This document shows, piece by piece, positions 30,805-38,899 of a stretch of 44,714 nucleotides of DNA. The notes under the pieces are model-generated. The model had not been told where the DNA came from. It did no database searches and was given only the letters and a program-made list of their open reading frames with translations. The stretch covers positions 1-44,714 of IMG/VR virus record IMGVR_UViG_3300010885_050227, one strand, 5' to 3'. This stretch comes from a virus. Both the position numbers and the translations under genes were made by a program. The number at the start of each line of letters is the position of its first letter. The first letter of the stretch is position 1.

Positions 30805-31482
30805 ATGCCTCCGAAGAAGGACATCCGCAAGGCGATGGTGAAGCTGATGGAGCTCACCATCGCCGACGAGCAAACGCACGGCAACTGGACGTACGCCGCC
30901 GTTCGTCCGCTTGAGACTCCGGAGCGCCCGTGGGTTCCCGGTGTGCACCGTCGAGGCGACTGCTCGAAGGGCGGCCAGTGGATCGCGTACTGGGCTGGAG
31001 CCCCCGATCCGTTCGGGATGGACTTCGGGCCGTACGGTAACTCGCAGACCGCATGGTCGAACCTTCAGCACCTAGACCACGCGAGCGAACTTCTCCCGGG
31101 CGACATGATCACGTTCGGGCGCGACGGGCAGAAGCACCTCTCGGTCGTTCAGGAGGCCGGCGCCGATCCGCTCCTCTGGTCGTGGGGGCATCAGGGGGCG
31201 CCGAACAACTACCGACTGTCTCAGGACTCGCGGGAGCGCCAGTTCCTTCGCATGCCGATCGCCGCCTACGTGCCGACGCCGGAAGACAAACTCCGCGCGA
31301 AGACCGGGTGGTTCGCGTGGATGCAGTGGGCGCTCGGCGAGGGCGACTGGAAGGGGCATCCGAAGAGCGCGAAGGGCGTGCGTCCGAATGTGCCTCGTCC
31401 GATCCCGGTTTCATGGTGGAAGCGTCGAGCGATGTTCCTTCTGCGCCGCAAGCGCGGGAACCGCCCCACCACAAAGAAGTAA
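30805..31482 (+). CDS. Endolysin, NlpC/P60-CHAP-like peptidase
   Basis: 225 residues. The catalytic-like cysteine lies in HRRGDCSKGGQWIAYWAG (about residues 48-65; cysteine about 53). A histidine-bearing strand MITFGRDGQKHLSVVQEA (His about 112) follows, and then LLWSWGHQGAP, a pattern seen in actinophage peptidoglycan peptidases. It has no signal peptide, so it needs a holin. The C-terminus is very basic (WWKRRAMFLLRRKRG) and may bind the wall or membrane. A TAGGGT box ends 8 nt before ATG 30805 and no ribosome binding site is visible, suggesting a leaderless message. Adjacent to three holin candidates. Confidence 0.75.
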   Translation: MPPKKDIRKAMVKLMELTIADEQTHGNWTYAAVRPLETPERPWVPGVHRRGDCSKGGQWIAYWAGAPDPFGMDFGPYGNSQTAWSNLQHLDHASELLPGDMITFGRDGQKHLSVVQEAGADPLLWSWGHQGAPNNYRLSQDSRERQFLRMPIAAYVPTPEDKLRAKTGWFAWMQWALGEGDWKGHPKSAKGVRPNVPRPIPVSWWKRRAMFLLRRKRGNRPTTKK

Positions 31483-31490
31483 CTTTTCAT

Positions 31491-31520
31491 TTGACATAGT
31501 GGGTTTGTGTGGTGTAGGTT
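31491..31520 (+). promoter_or_regulatory. Strong early promoter with inverted repeat
   Basis: TTGACA (31491-31496), an 18-nt spacer and TAGGTT (31515-31520) make the best host-type promoter in the window. The -10 ends 6 nt before the RHH start, so transcription would begin at the ATG. GTGGG (31499-31503) and CCCAC (31522-31526) form an inverted repeat flanking the -10, a possible operator for the RHH protein. Confidence 0.75.
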
Positions 31521-31526
31521 TCCCAC

Positions 31527-31700
31527 ATGACCGACGAAGCAAATGATCCAGACGTGTTCGTGACTCTGCGTATGCCGGCGTCTCTCCACAACGCAATGAA
31601 GCAGGCCGCTCGCGACCACGAGCGAACGCTCGCTGGCGAGGTGCGTCAGGCGATTCGCAACCACGTCGACACTTTCGTGCCCAAGACAGATCCGTCCTAG
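31527..31700 (+). CDS. Ribbon-helix-helix regulator (Arc/MetJ type)
   Basis: 57 residues. The beta strand VFVTLRMPASLHNAMKQAA shows the alternating pattern (F-V-T-L-R-M-P) and first helix of RHH proteins, which dimerise and place the strand in the major groove. The second helix is RTLAGEVRQAIRNHV. Starts at ATG 31527, six bases after TAGGTT, with no ribosome binding site, so probably leaderless. It is the first gene of the early operon and may repress its own promoter through the flanking inverted repeat (inference). Confidence 0.8.
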   Translation: MTDEANDPDVFVTLRMPASLHNAMKQAARDHERTLAGEVRQAIRNHVDTFVPKTDPS

Positions 31701-31716
31701 AGAAGGAGGTTTCACC

Positions 31717-33177
31717 ATGTCCACAACCCCGCTCGCGCAGGGGCAGGCAGGCAACGAGATCGAGATCGCCGGGCCGATGGCCCCGAAGGCGAACCTCGCC
31801 CGCCGCGAACCCGTACCGAAGGAGCTCGCCGCGCTCGGAGTCGTGATCGCAGTCGATCCCGAGTCCGACATGCAGATGCTCATCATCCCGAAGGCTCTCC
31901 GGGAGAAGGCGAACGTTCTCGCCCCCGTGCAGGCGTTCCAGCAGGCGGACGCGAACTGGCGCCCGTCCCTCCGCGTCGTCGAGCTCGACCCCGACCCGAT
32001 GAACGGCCCGCACTTCTACAAGCAGCAGGGCGGCAAGGTCGCCCCGCGCAAGCAGGCGCTCGAGCTTCTCGCTGACGCCGCCGGCGTCGTTCAGATTTCG
32101 ACGAACCTGCTCGGCCGGGAGCGCGTCGAGATCGGCGGCGTGATTTCCGAGACGTTCACGCACATCGCGATCCTGAAGATCCGCAAGTCCGACGGGACGC
32201 TCCGCACCCTCGAGGCGTCACGCACCTACGAGCCGTTCGCGGAGTACGAGGAGATCAAGACTTCGGTCGGCTCCGGCAACTACGCGAAGACGCCTGGGAC
32301 TCCGGACTTCGACGCGGAGGTTCGGAAGCGGTGGCTGAACGAGGTGAAGTTCGCGAAGGCGAAAAACGAGTCGAAGGCGATCAACCGCGCGTTTCGCTCG
32401 GCGATCCAGATCCCGCAGACGTTCACTCCGCAGCGCGCCGCGCTCCCGTTCGTTGTCGTCGGGTGGAACCTCGCCCCGCAGGACTCCGGTGCCGTGCAGT
32501 CCGCGATTGCGCAGCTGTACGGGGCGGCGGCAAGCGAACCGATCGAGGCTCCACTCGCGCTTGACCAGGGGTGGGACGCGCCGCCCGAGGAATCGGAACA
32601 GGAGATCGTTCCCGAAGATGGCCCCGTGGTCTCTTTCCCCCCGTTCGAGACCGCGGAGCCGAGTCAGCAGGCACCCACCGAGAGCGCTGTAGAGGTCGCT
32701 CCGGTGGGTGCTCCTGACGCCCAGGATTCACCCGCCGACCCTGTTGAGGTCGCCGAGCGCGAGTCGGCAGTTGCGGGTGATACGCCGGGGGTGGTGGAAG
32801 AGCCTCCCGCCCCCCCGGCGGAACCTTTGCAGGATGCGACGGTGGTGCCAGCTACCGACGAGCAGGAGGCCGAGGCGACAACACCTCCCGCCTCGGCCTC
32901 CGACCAACCCGTCGAACAGACTCCCGCCAGCGCCCTCAGCCCGGCGGAGTTCGAGTCGCTTCCGCGTGCTCTCGCGGTGAAATGGCCGTCCGGCTCGTAT
33001 CAGGATCGCACGATCGGCTGGACGCTTGAGCAGGGCGAGTCGGCTGACGAGTGGCTTGCGTATGGGTTGCGCCAGCCGTGGCCGCACGACCCGGACTTCA
33101 AGAGGGCACTGATGCTCGCGTGCAAGGCGCACCGTCCCGAGATGTACGCCGAGTTCCGGAAGGAGGCACGGGCATGA
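31717..33177 (+). CDS. Possible single-strand annealing/recombination protein
   Basis: 486 residues with AGAAGGAGG (31701-31709) before ATG 31717. The first 270 residues are an ordered domain containing EVKFAKAKNESKAINRAFRS followed by AIQIPQTFTP and FVVVGWNL. This resembles the K-x-x-A-x-x-R-A-I-R segment before an aromatic strand in phage annealing or DNA-repair proteins (RecT/Erf/Rad52-like superfamilies). The middle (about 280-395) is Pro/Glu/Ala-rich and disordered. A conserved-looking C-terminal module of about 70 residues (VKWPSGSYQDRTIGWTL) follows. It sits directly upstream of SbcD/SbcC. Function is proposed mainly from context. Confidence 0.55.
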   Translation: MSTTPLAQGQAGNEIEIAGPMAPKANLARREPVPKELAALGVVIAVDPESDMQMLIIPKALREKANVLAPVQAFQQADANWRPSLRVVELDPDPMNGPHFYKQQGGKVAPRKQALELLADAAGVVQISTNLLGRERVEIGGVISETFTHIAILKIRKSDGTLRTLEASRTYEPFAEYEEIKTSVGSGNYAKTPGTPDFDAEVRKRWLNEVKFAKAKNESKAINRAFRSAIQIPQTFTPQRAALPFVVVGWNLAPQDSGAVQSAIAQLYGAAASEPIEAPLALDQGWDAPPEESEQEIVPEDGPVVSFPPFETAEPSQQAPTESAVEVAPVGAPDAQDSPADPVEVAERESAVAGDTPGVVEEPPAPPAEPLQDATVVPATDEQEAEATTPPASASDQPVEQTPASALSPAEFESLPRALAVKWPSGSYQDRTIGWTLEQGESADEWLAYGLRQPWPHDPDFKRALMLACKAHRPEMYAEFRKEARA

Positions 33178-33434
33178 AGACCTACGAGGATTTCGTTCGC
33201 CACGCCCCCCGGGGGTTCCCGACGAGCGCGGAGCACGATGCGTGGTTCCGTGAGAATGGGTATGAGATCGAAGACCTCCACCGTGTCACCGCCGAGGTCG
33301 CGTCGACTCGCGTCGCCGACATCCCAGACGGTAAGGAGCTCACCGCCGACGAGATCGTGAAGATGCTCCGCATCTGCATTCTGTTCGGCTTCGAGCTCGG
33401 GGTGCGATGCGAGACCGAGGAGGGGGCGGCATGA
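33174..33434 (+). CDS. Hypothetical protein, 86 aa
   Basis: ATG 33174 overlaps the previous stop and TGA 33432-33434 overlaps the next ATG. It is a soluble acidic protein with a Y-E-D-F-V-R-H-A-P start and a C-terminal helix (TADEIVKMLRICILFGFEL). No motif is known to me. Co-translation with recombination genes suggests a role in the same process, unproven. Confidence 0.6.
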   Translation: MKTYEDFVRHAPRGFPTSAEHDAWFRENGYEIEDLHRVTAEVASTRVADIPDGKELTADEIVKMLRICILFGFELGVRCETEEGAA

Positions 33435-33583
33435 GGATCCTCTACACCATCTTCGTCGGTATCCCGATGAGCATCGCCTGCATGACCGCCGGCCTGCTCC
33501 TGTGCTGCACGATCATCGGAATCCCGATCGGCCTGACGCTGTTCGCGTCCGGGTCGAAGGTGCTCACGATGGGTCCGCGGTAA
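33431..33583 (+). CDS. Tiny membrane protein with YccF-like core, 50 aa
   Basis: Two hydrophobic segments; the second half (MTAGLLLCCTIIGIPIGLT) closely follows the inner-membrane YccF domain pattern A-G-L-L-L-C-L-T-I-I-G-I-P-F-G-L. Usual YccF proteins are over 100 residues with two copies of the pattern. Here a single copy remains, perhaps a minimal or reduced version. ATG 33431 overlaps the preceding stop, and the TAA overlaps the SbcD ATG by one base. Function in phage is unknown. Confidence 0.65.
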   Translation: MRILYTIFVGIPMSIACMTAGLLLCCTIIGIPIGLTLFASGSKVLTMGPR

Positions 33584-34773
33584 TGCGCGTGCTCTTCACG
33601 GGCGACTGGCAGCTTGGCGCCGGTCAGAACCTCGGCACCGCCGAGTACGGTCACGGCTCCCGCTTCCAGGATCAGATCGACGTGCTGGAGCGAATCGGCG
33701 ACCTCGCGATCGAGCAGGACGTGAAGCTCGTCGGGATGCTCGGCGACGCGTTCGAGCGGGAGCGCCCCGCCCCACACGAGATCCTCGCCGTCCAGGGATT
33801 CGTGCACCGCATGAACCAGGCGGGCATCCGATGCCTGTTCCTCATGGGCAATCACGACTCGCGCGGTGCCGCGCTCCCGTCGGCTCTCGAGATTTTCGCC
33901 GACACCGGATGTGCCGTCGCGCTCGCCCCGACGCTCCTGGAGTTCCCGCCGAACGCGCCCGAGGTTGTCGTCGCGTGCCTTCCGTGGGTTCCGCCCGGGG
34001 CGATCGTCGCCGAGATGGGGGACGTGCCGCGCGACGAGGTGAATGACCGGGCGGCGCTCGCGCTCGCCGGCGGGGCACGGATGCTCGCCGAGCGGTGCAA
34101 GGTCGAGTACCCGGATGCGATCCGCATCCTCGTCGGTCACTGGTCGATCAGCGGCGCGTCGCTCCCGACCGGGCTCGACACGGCGATGTTGCGCGAGCCG
34201 GTGATCCCGCTTGAGTCGCTGACTGAGTCGGGTTTCCACTTGGCGGCGTTCAGCCACATTCACCGCGCGCAGGTGCTTGCCTCGGGCCCGACCCCGGTGT
34301 TCTACACGGGCGCGCCGATGGTGAACACGTGGGGCGAGGTCGAGGGCGACCACGGCGTCTGGATCTACGACACCGAGGGTCCGTCTCTGAAGATGCACTC
34401 GATCGCCGACAACAAGCGGTTCCTCACCTACGACCCGCAGTGGACGTTCGGCGAGGTCGCGACGTGGCTCGAGCCGGACGTGGACGTGGTTGGCGCGGTC
34501 GTGCGAGTGGCGTACACGCTGACCGAGGAAGAGGCGCGGAAGGCCGACCAGTCGGTGATCCGCAAGCGCCTGCTTGAACTCGGAGCGGCGAAGGTGATCT
34601 TCAAGCCGACGATCGTGAAGGATCAGCGCGCCCGGGCGGAAGGGATCGCAGACGACTCACTCGACGAGGTTGGGGCGCTCGAGCTCTGGCTGTCGTCGCA
34701 GATGATCGAGGCGCCCCTTGCCGCTGCGATGCGCTCTGAGCACGCTCGGTATTTGGCCGAGGCGAAGGCATGA
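33583..34773 (+). CDS. sbcD: SbcD/gp47-like nuclease subunit
   Basis: 396 residues with the calcineurin-like phosphoesterase motifs in order: GDWQLG (about 7-12; the usual His is Gln here), GMLGDAFE (about 50-57), LMGNHDSRG (about 87-95), GHWSISGA and AFSHIHRAQ (about 222-230). With the next gene product it forms a DNA end-processing complex like T4 gp46/gp47 or SbcCD, trimming or cleaving ends for recombination-dependent replication. The H-to-Q change at the first metal ligand is unusual and could reduce or alter metal binding. ATG 33583 shares one base with the previous stop. Confidence 0.88.
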   Translation: MRVLFTGDWQLGAGQNLGTAEYGHGSRFQDQIDVLERIGDLAIEQDVKLVGMLGDAFERERPAPHEILAVQGFVHRMNQAGIRCLFLMGNHDSRGAALPSALEIFADTGCAVALAPTLLEFPPNAPEVVVACLPWVPPGAIVAEMGDVPRDEVNDRAALALAGGARMLAERCKVEYPDAIRILVGHWSISGASLPTGLDTAMLREPVIPLESLTESGFHLAAFSHIHRAQVLASGPTPVFYTGAPMVNTWGEVEGDHGVWIYDTEGPSLKMHSIADNKRFLTYDPQWTFGEVATWLEPDVDVVGAVVRVAYTLTEEEARKADQSVIRKRLLELGAAKVIFKPTIVKDQRARAEGIADDSLDEVGALELWLSSQMIEAPLAAAMRSEHARYLAEAKA

Positions 34774-36995
34774 ACCCGCTTTCAGTCAAGGCCACGAACT
34801 ACGGTCCCTACGCCAACGTCTCCTGGGAGATCCCGACGGGACTCACGGCGATCGTCGCGCACAACACGCTCGTCGAGGGCGCCGACTCGAACGGAGCCGG
34901 GAAGACGAAGCTGCTCGAGCTCGTCCCGCTCTGCTTGTTCGGCCCGACGCTCTCCTGGGACGACTATCTCACCACGGGGATTGAGGACACCCGATGCGTC
35001 GTCGAGCTCACGTTTGAGCACGGACCCAGCCTCTACCGCATCCGTCGCACCTACGACGCGAAGGGTCGGGGGAAGACGACGCTCGACTTCGAGAGCGCTC
35101 TCTTCTCCACCCGCGAGGGATACACAGACGACATGTGGAACCCACTCACTCGCGGCGACCAGAAGGAGACGCAGGCGCTCATCAACGCGACGATCGGGCT
35201 CTCCGAGGCGACGTTCGCTCACTCGGTGTTCGCCGCACAGGGCGCACGCCACTTCGCCGACCCGACGCTTCCCCCACGGGAGCGGAAGGCAATCCTCACC
35301 GAGGCTCTCGGCCTCGAGGTCTGGGACGAACTTCTGAAGGCGTGCAACGCCGACATCTCGGAGGTGAAGAAGGCGATCGAGGCGATCGACCAGAAGGTCG
35401 GCGTGCTTGAGGCCGATGTCGCCGACAAGGGCACGATCGAGTCCGACCTCATTGTTCTGCGGCGCCAAGCAAGCGAGGAGACTGAGGAGATCGCACGGTG
35501 CGAACTCGCGGTTGGAGAGGTGAACGAGCGCCTCCAGTCGCTCGCGACGGCAGCCTCAACGAGAAGCGCGGCGGCGGCCCGGTACGCATCGGCGACAACT
35601 CGACTGGGCGAGATCACGATGGTGCTCGAGAAGTCCAAGGCGGCCAGCGAGGCGCTCGACGGAGCGCACGAGCGCCTCGCCATCCTTGAGCCGATCGCGT
35701 TCCAGGTTGAGGAACTCACGAGGCAGCTGGCGGATGCGAGACTCGCGCATGCCCTGAGCGACCAGCGCGTTCGGGAGCGAAACGAGATCGTCGGTCGAAT
35801 CGCAGTCGAAGAGATTCGCCACGAAAGCATCTCAGTGAAGCAGGCCGGGTTCACGGCGCGCATCGCCGAGAACGTCGAGCAGGTGACCGCGAAGCGCACC
35901 GACCCGGGTGTCTGTGACCACTGCAACCAGCCGCTCGCCGGCGAGGCGCTCGAGGCGGCCATCGCGAGTCTCCAGAGGGACTACGCCGCGCTCGTCGCCG
36001 GGTCCGCCGAACTCGACGCCGAGGCAGTGGCGACTTCCGCCACAATCGCGTCTCTGAAAGAGAGCCTCGAGGCGATCGTGGTGCCCGACGAGAGCGATGT
36101 GGATCTCGCAGGTCTCGCGGATCGCCATGCGAAGGCGCTCGGCGCGCAACGCGAATGCGCGGGGCTCAACGAGCGCATCGTGTTCCTGATCGCAGAGCGG
36201 GATGCCGCGACTCTTCCGGATTTCACACATCGGTACGGGGAGGCAAAGCAGGAAATCGCGGCAGCCGAGGCTGAACTCGGGTCGACGAACGAACCCGACA
36301 ACGAGTTGCTGCACCTCACGAAGCGCGAAGCGGAGCGTGCTGCCACAGACCTCACGATCGCTCGCACCAACGATCGAGCCACGACGGCACGCGTTGCTGT
36401 GACCGAGGAGCGCCTCAGAAACCTCGCCTCGCTCGCGGAGAGGGCGCAGGAGGCGCTCGCAGAGAAGGGACGACTCGTAGAGCGCCTGAACGTCCTGAGC
36501 GCTCTCAGCCGCTCCTACGGCCGCGACGGCATCCCGGCGCTGATCCTCGAGGCGTCGGCGATCCCCCACATCGAGAACGAGGCCCAACGCGTACTCAGCC
36601 AGATGGGCATGCCGTTCCGCGTTGAACTCGTCACGCAGAAGGAGAACAAGACGGGCGGCGTCCGGGACACTCTCGACGTGGTGGTGCACGAGCCGAACGG
36701 GCCGCGGCGCTATGAGACGTACTCCGGCGGTGAGCGCACACGATTGGAGCTCGCGCTTCGCGTTGCGCTCGCCCGACTGATCGCTCACCGCTCGTCGTCG
36801 GCGTGCGAGATGCTCGCACTCGACGAGCCCTCGTGGCTCGACGCGACAGGAATGAAGCAGTTGGCGGAGGTTCTGCGCGGGTTGCCGGAGTTCCGGTCGA
36901 TCGTGCTCGTGTCTCACGACGAGCGCCTCGTCGAGGCGTTCGACCAGACGGTGATCGTCGAGCGCGACGAGAACGGGTCGCGGGTGGTGGCATGA
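34770..36995 (+). CDS. sbcC: SbcC/gp46-like ATPase subunit
   Basis: 741 residues of the SMC/Rad50 class. Walker A: ADSNGAGKTKL (about 38-48) preceded by a phage-type insertion (NTLVEGAD). Two long coiled coils flank a zinc-hook CDHCNQPL (cysteines about 382 and 385). The C-terminal lobe has YSGGERTRLELALRVALARL (about 651-670), Walker B MLALDEPSWLD (about 681-691) and the switch VSHDERL. It partners with the upstream nuclease and starts in an ATGA overlap with it, ensuring equal amounts. It opens and tethers DNA ends with ATP. The assignment is strong. Confidence 0.92.
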   Translation: MNPLSVKATNYGPYANVSWEIPTGLTAIVAHNTLVEGADSNGAGKTKLLELVPLCLFGPTLSWDDYLTTGIEDTRCVVELTFEHGPSLYRIRRTYDAKGRGKTTLDFESALFSTREGYTDDMWNPLTRGDQKETQALINATIGLSEATFAHSVFAAQGARHFADPTLPPRERKAILTEALGLEVWDELLKACNADISEVKKAIEAIDQKVGVLEADVADKGTIESDLIVLRRQASEETEEIARCELAVGEVNERLQSLATAASTRSAAAARYASATTRLGEITMVLEKSKAASEALDGAHERLAILEPIAFQVEELTRQLADARLAHALSDQRVRERNEIVGRIAVEEIRHESISVKQAGFTARIAENVEQVTAKRTDPGVCDHCNQPLAGEALEAAIASLQRDYAALVAGSAELDAEAVATSATIASLKESLEAIVVPDESDVDLAGLADRHAKALGAQRECAGLNERIVFLIAERDAATLPDFTHRYGEAKQEIAAAEAELGSTNEPDNELLHLTKREAERAATDLTIARTNDRATTARVAVTEERLRNLASLAERAQEALAEKGRLVERLNVLSALSRSYGRDGIPALILEASAIPHIENEAQRVLSQMGMPFRVELVTQKENKTGGVRDTLDVVVHEPNGPRRYETYSGGERTRLELALRVALARLIAHRSSSACEMLALDEPSWLDATGMKQLAEVLRGLPEFRSIVLVSHDERLVEAFDQTVIVERDENGSRVVA

Positions 36996-37579
36996 ACATC
37001 AACGATCCCGTGATCCCGACTCGCTCGGGCCGCATCGTCGACCCACTGAACCTGAAGGTCGAGGACATTGACATCGACGACATCGCGCACTCCTTGTCGC
37101 TTCTCTGCCGGTTCAATGGGCACACGACGAGCCTCTACAGCGTCGCGGATCACTCGATCCGGGTCGCGCAGGAGCTTCGCGTCGGCGGGGCGCCGAGGAA
37201 GATCGTCCTCTGGGGGCTCCTGCACGACGCGTCGGAGGCCTACCTCGGCGACATGGCGCGGCCGTTGAAGCGCACCCCGGAGATGCAGTTCTACCGGGAC
37301 GCCGAAGAGCGAGCCATGCGTGTCATCGCGGAGCGCTATGACCTCGGATGGCCGATGCCGAACGTCGTGAAGGAAGTCGACCAGATGATGTGCGTGACCG
37401 AGTGGCGCGACCTGATCGCGAATAAGCGCACGAACAAGAACCGGCTGAAGAAGTTCCCGATCCAGCTGATCGAGGGCATCGAGCCGTTCAAGGGGAAGAT
37501 CAAGCCGCAGTCGCAGTGGAACGCGTATCTCGGGTTCCTCGCAGGCTTCGAGGCTCTGACTCCGGATGGCGTCAAATGA
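36992..37579 (+). CDS. HD-domain phosphohydrolase (YfbR-like)
   Basis: 195 residues with the conserved phage HD pattern: LNLKVEDIDIDDIAHSLSLL, then HTTSLYSVADHSIRVAQ (first metal histidine about 59), WGLLHDASEAYLGD (the HD pair about 78-79), and the downstream EVDQMMCVTEW (aspartate about 132). Related proteins remove phosphate from deoxynucleoside monophosphates or act on other nucleotides, which would tune precursor pools during phage DNA synthesis. ATG 36992 overlaps the SbcC stop. The specific substrate is unknown. Confidence 0.85.
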   Translation: MNINDPVIPTRSGRIVDPLNLKVEDIDIDDIAHSLSLLCRFNGHTTSLYSVADHSIRVAQELRVGGAPRKIVLWGLLHDASEAYLGDMARPLKRTPEMQFYRDAEERAMRVIAERYDLGWPMPNVVKEVDQMMCVTEWRDLIANKRTNKNRLKKFPIQLIEGIEPFKGKIKPQSQWNAYLGFLAGFEALTPDGVK

Positions 37580-37687
37580 AACGATCCGATATTCTCCCGC
37601 AGCAACTACAACCGAGATGCCCCAGGCTTTGTGTCGGGGCCGCCCAGGCTGGCACGTGTCCAGCACAGCGAAAGACGGAGGTTTCAG

Positions 37688-38269
37688 TTGAAGGCAGGAC
37701 TACTCAGCATCGTTGGTGCAGTCGTTCTTCTCATTCCCGGGTCGGCGCTCTCATCGCCGCCATCTTCGGACAGGGCTCTCGCCCACGCGAGTCACGTTGT
37801 GCAGTTCTTCGAGCGACACCCGTCGCTCGTCGTGAAACCGAAGGGGCATCAGGCTCTCTTCACCGCGATCTCTGTGATCGACCATGTGGCGCAGTCGAAG
37901 CTTGCACGGAAGCATCTGAAATCCCGAGCTCTCGCCGCGAATCGCTCATGGGAGGCGGCGGTCAGGTACGTTCGTCCGTACGTCGGATCGGCGGTCGCGG
38001 ACTGGATGTGGAACTGCTCACGAGGCGAGGGCGGGCAGTACGGTGGACCCGTCTGGAACCAAGGGGGGTCGGGAGCCTACGGGTGGCTCCAGTTTACGCA
38101 GGGGACGTTCTACGGGGTCATCGACAAGGGGATATCCAGTGCGAAAGCCGCAGGGATGATCGTCCCGCCTCAAGCTCGCTCGTGGTCATCACCGCTCGGG
38201 CAGGCAATCGCCGGCGCGCAGATGTACCGCGACGGTCGGCTGAACGAGTGGACTGCGCCAACCTGCTGA
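37688..38269 (+). CDS. Secreted lytic transglycosylase/Rpf-like protein
   Basis: 193 residues starting at TTG 37688 with CGGAGG (37676-37681) upstream. The N-terminus (LKAGLLSIVGAVVLLIPGSA) is a signal peptide. The catalytic domain shows WNCSRGEGGQYGG, with Glu at about residue 114 as the expected general acid, then SGAYGWLQFTQGTFYGV, the G-x-x-Q-F strand of lysozyme-like transglycosylases and resuscitation-promoting factors. It probably cleaves peptidoglycan outside the membrane. Its place in the early operon, not the lysis cassette, is unusual. The 108-nt gap before it holds no supported gene. Confidence 0.75.
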   Translation: MKAGLLSIVGAVVLLIPGSALSSPPSSDRALAHASHVVQFFERHPSLVVKPKGHQALFTAISVIDHVAQSKLARKHLKSRALAANRSWEAAVRYVRPYVGSAVADWMWNCSRGEGGQYGGPVWNQGGSGAYGWLQFTQGTFYGVIDKGISSAKAAGMIVPPQARSWSSPLGQAIAGAQMYRDGRLNEWTAPTC

Positions 38270-38285
38270 TCCCCGTCGGTGCCCG

Positions 38286-38393
38286 ATGAGGCGCCGATGG
38301 GTTATCGCGACCGGACTGGCCGGCGCCCTGCTCCTCGGGGCGCTGGCCGTCCAGCTCGCGAACATCATGGAGCTCATGGAGATGGAGCGGTGA
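38286..38393 (+). CDS. Small single-pass membrane protein, 35 aa
   Basis: ATG 38286 to TGA 38391-38393, which overlaps the GTG of the sigma factor gene. A basic start (MRRRW) precedes a hydrophobic helix (IATGLAGALLLGALAVQL) and a short acidic end (MELMEMER). It could be a small membrane or spanin-like partner of the transglycosylase upstream. No family known. Confidence 0.5.
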   Translation: MRRRWVIATGLAGALLLGALAVQLANIMELMEMER

Positions 38394-38899
38394 TCATCAA
38401 CATCGAGGATGCTGTGATCCGTCACCGCAGCCTCTCCGCGCGGATCGCGAATGACTACTTCCTCCCTGGCGGCGACCGCGACGACGTCGAGCAGGAGGCG
38501 TTCATCGGGCTGTGGGAGGCGGCTCGCTGCTACAACGGCGAGATTCCGTTCACGGCGTTCGCGTCGATCGTGATCCATCGCAGGCTGAACGACGCGCTGA
38601 GGCGCGCGCGGCGTGGCAAGCATGGGCCGCTGAACACCGCGCTTCGGTCGATCCCCCTCGAGGAGGACAGCGAGCGCATCGACATCGGCGAGGCGATCCC
38701 GGCGTGGAACACCGACGCCGACGAGATCCTTGAGCGCCGCGACGAGATTCGTGCGATGGTGGGTCGCCTCGGCTCCTTGACGCCGCTGGAGAGGCGGGTG
38801 CTTGCCGGATTCCTGGACGGCCGGGAGTATTCGGAGATGGGGCCAACGAAGTCGGTCGACAACGCTTTGCAGCGCGCACGGAAGAAGCTCGCGGCATGA
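38390..38899 (+). CDS. SigH-like sigma factor
   Basis: 169 residues. Sigma region 2: DRDDVEQEAFIGLWEAARCY (core-binding and -10 melting, about 28-47) then FTAFASIVIHRRLNDALRRARR. GKHGPLNTALRSIPLEED follows, which parallels the K-H-x-P-L-N-S segment of SigH-type factors. Region 4: LTPLERRVLAGFLDGREYSEM then KSVDNALQRARKKL (about 125-166), with the S-I/V-D-N-A-L-Q-R helix of SigH. It binds RNA polymerase core and directs it to new promoters, likely phage late or middle genes. GTG 38390 overlaps the upstream stop. I am confident in the family; its target promoters are not shown. Confidence 0.85.
   Translation: MIINIEDAVIRHRSLSARIANDYFLPGGDRDDVEQEAFIGLWEAARCYNGEIPFTAFASIVIHRRLNDALRRARRGKHGPLNTALRSIPLEEDSERIDIGEAIPAWNTDADEILERRDEIRAMVGRLGSLTPLERRVLAGFLDGREYSEMGPTKSVDNALQRARKKLAA

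Noticed and set aside
37576-38289. Frame starting at an ATGA overlap and running over the transglycosylase gene
   Set aside because: Arg/Ser-rich with no motifs; the overlapping frame has a signal peptide and catalytic domain, so this is most likely a shadow despite the attractive overlap.
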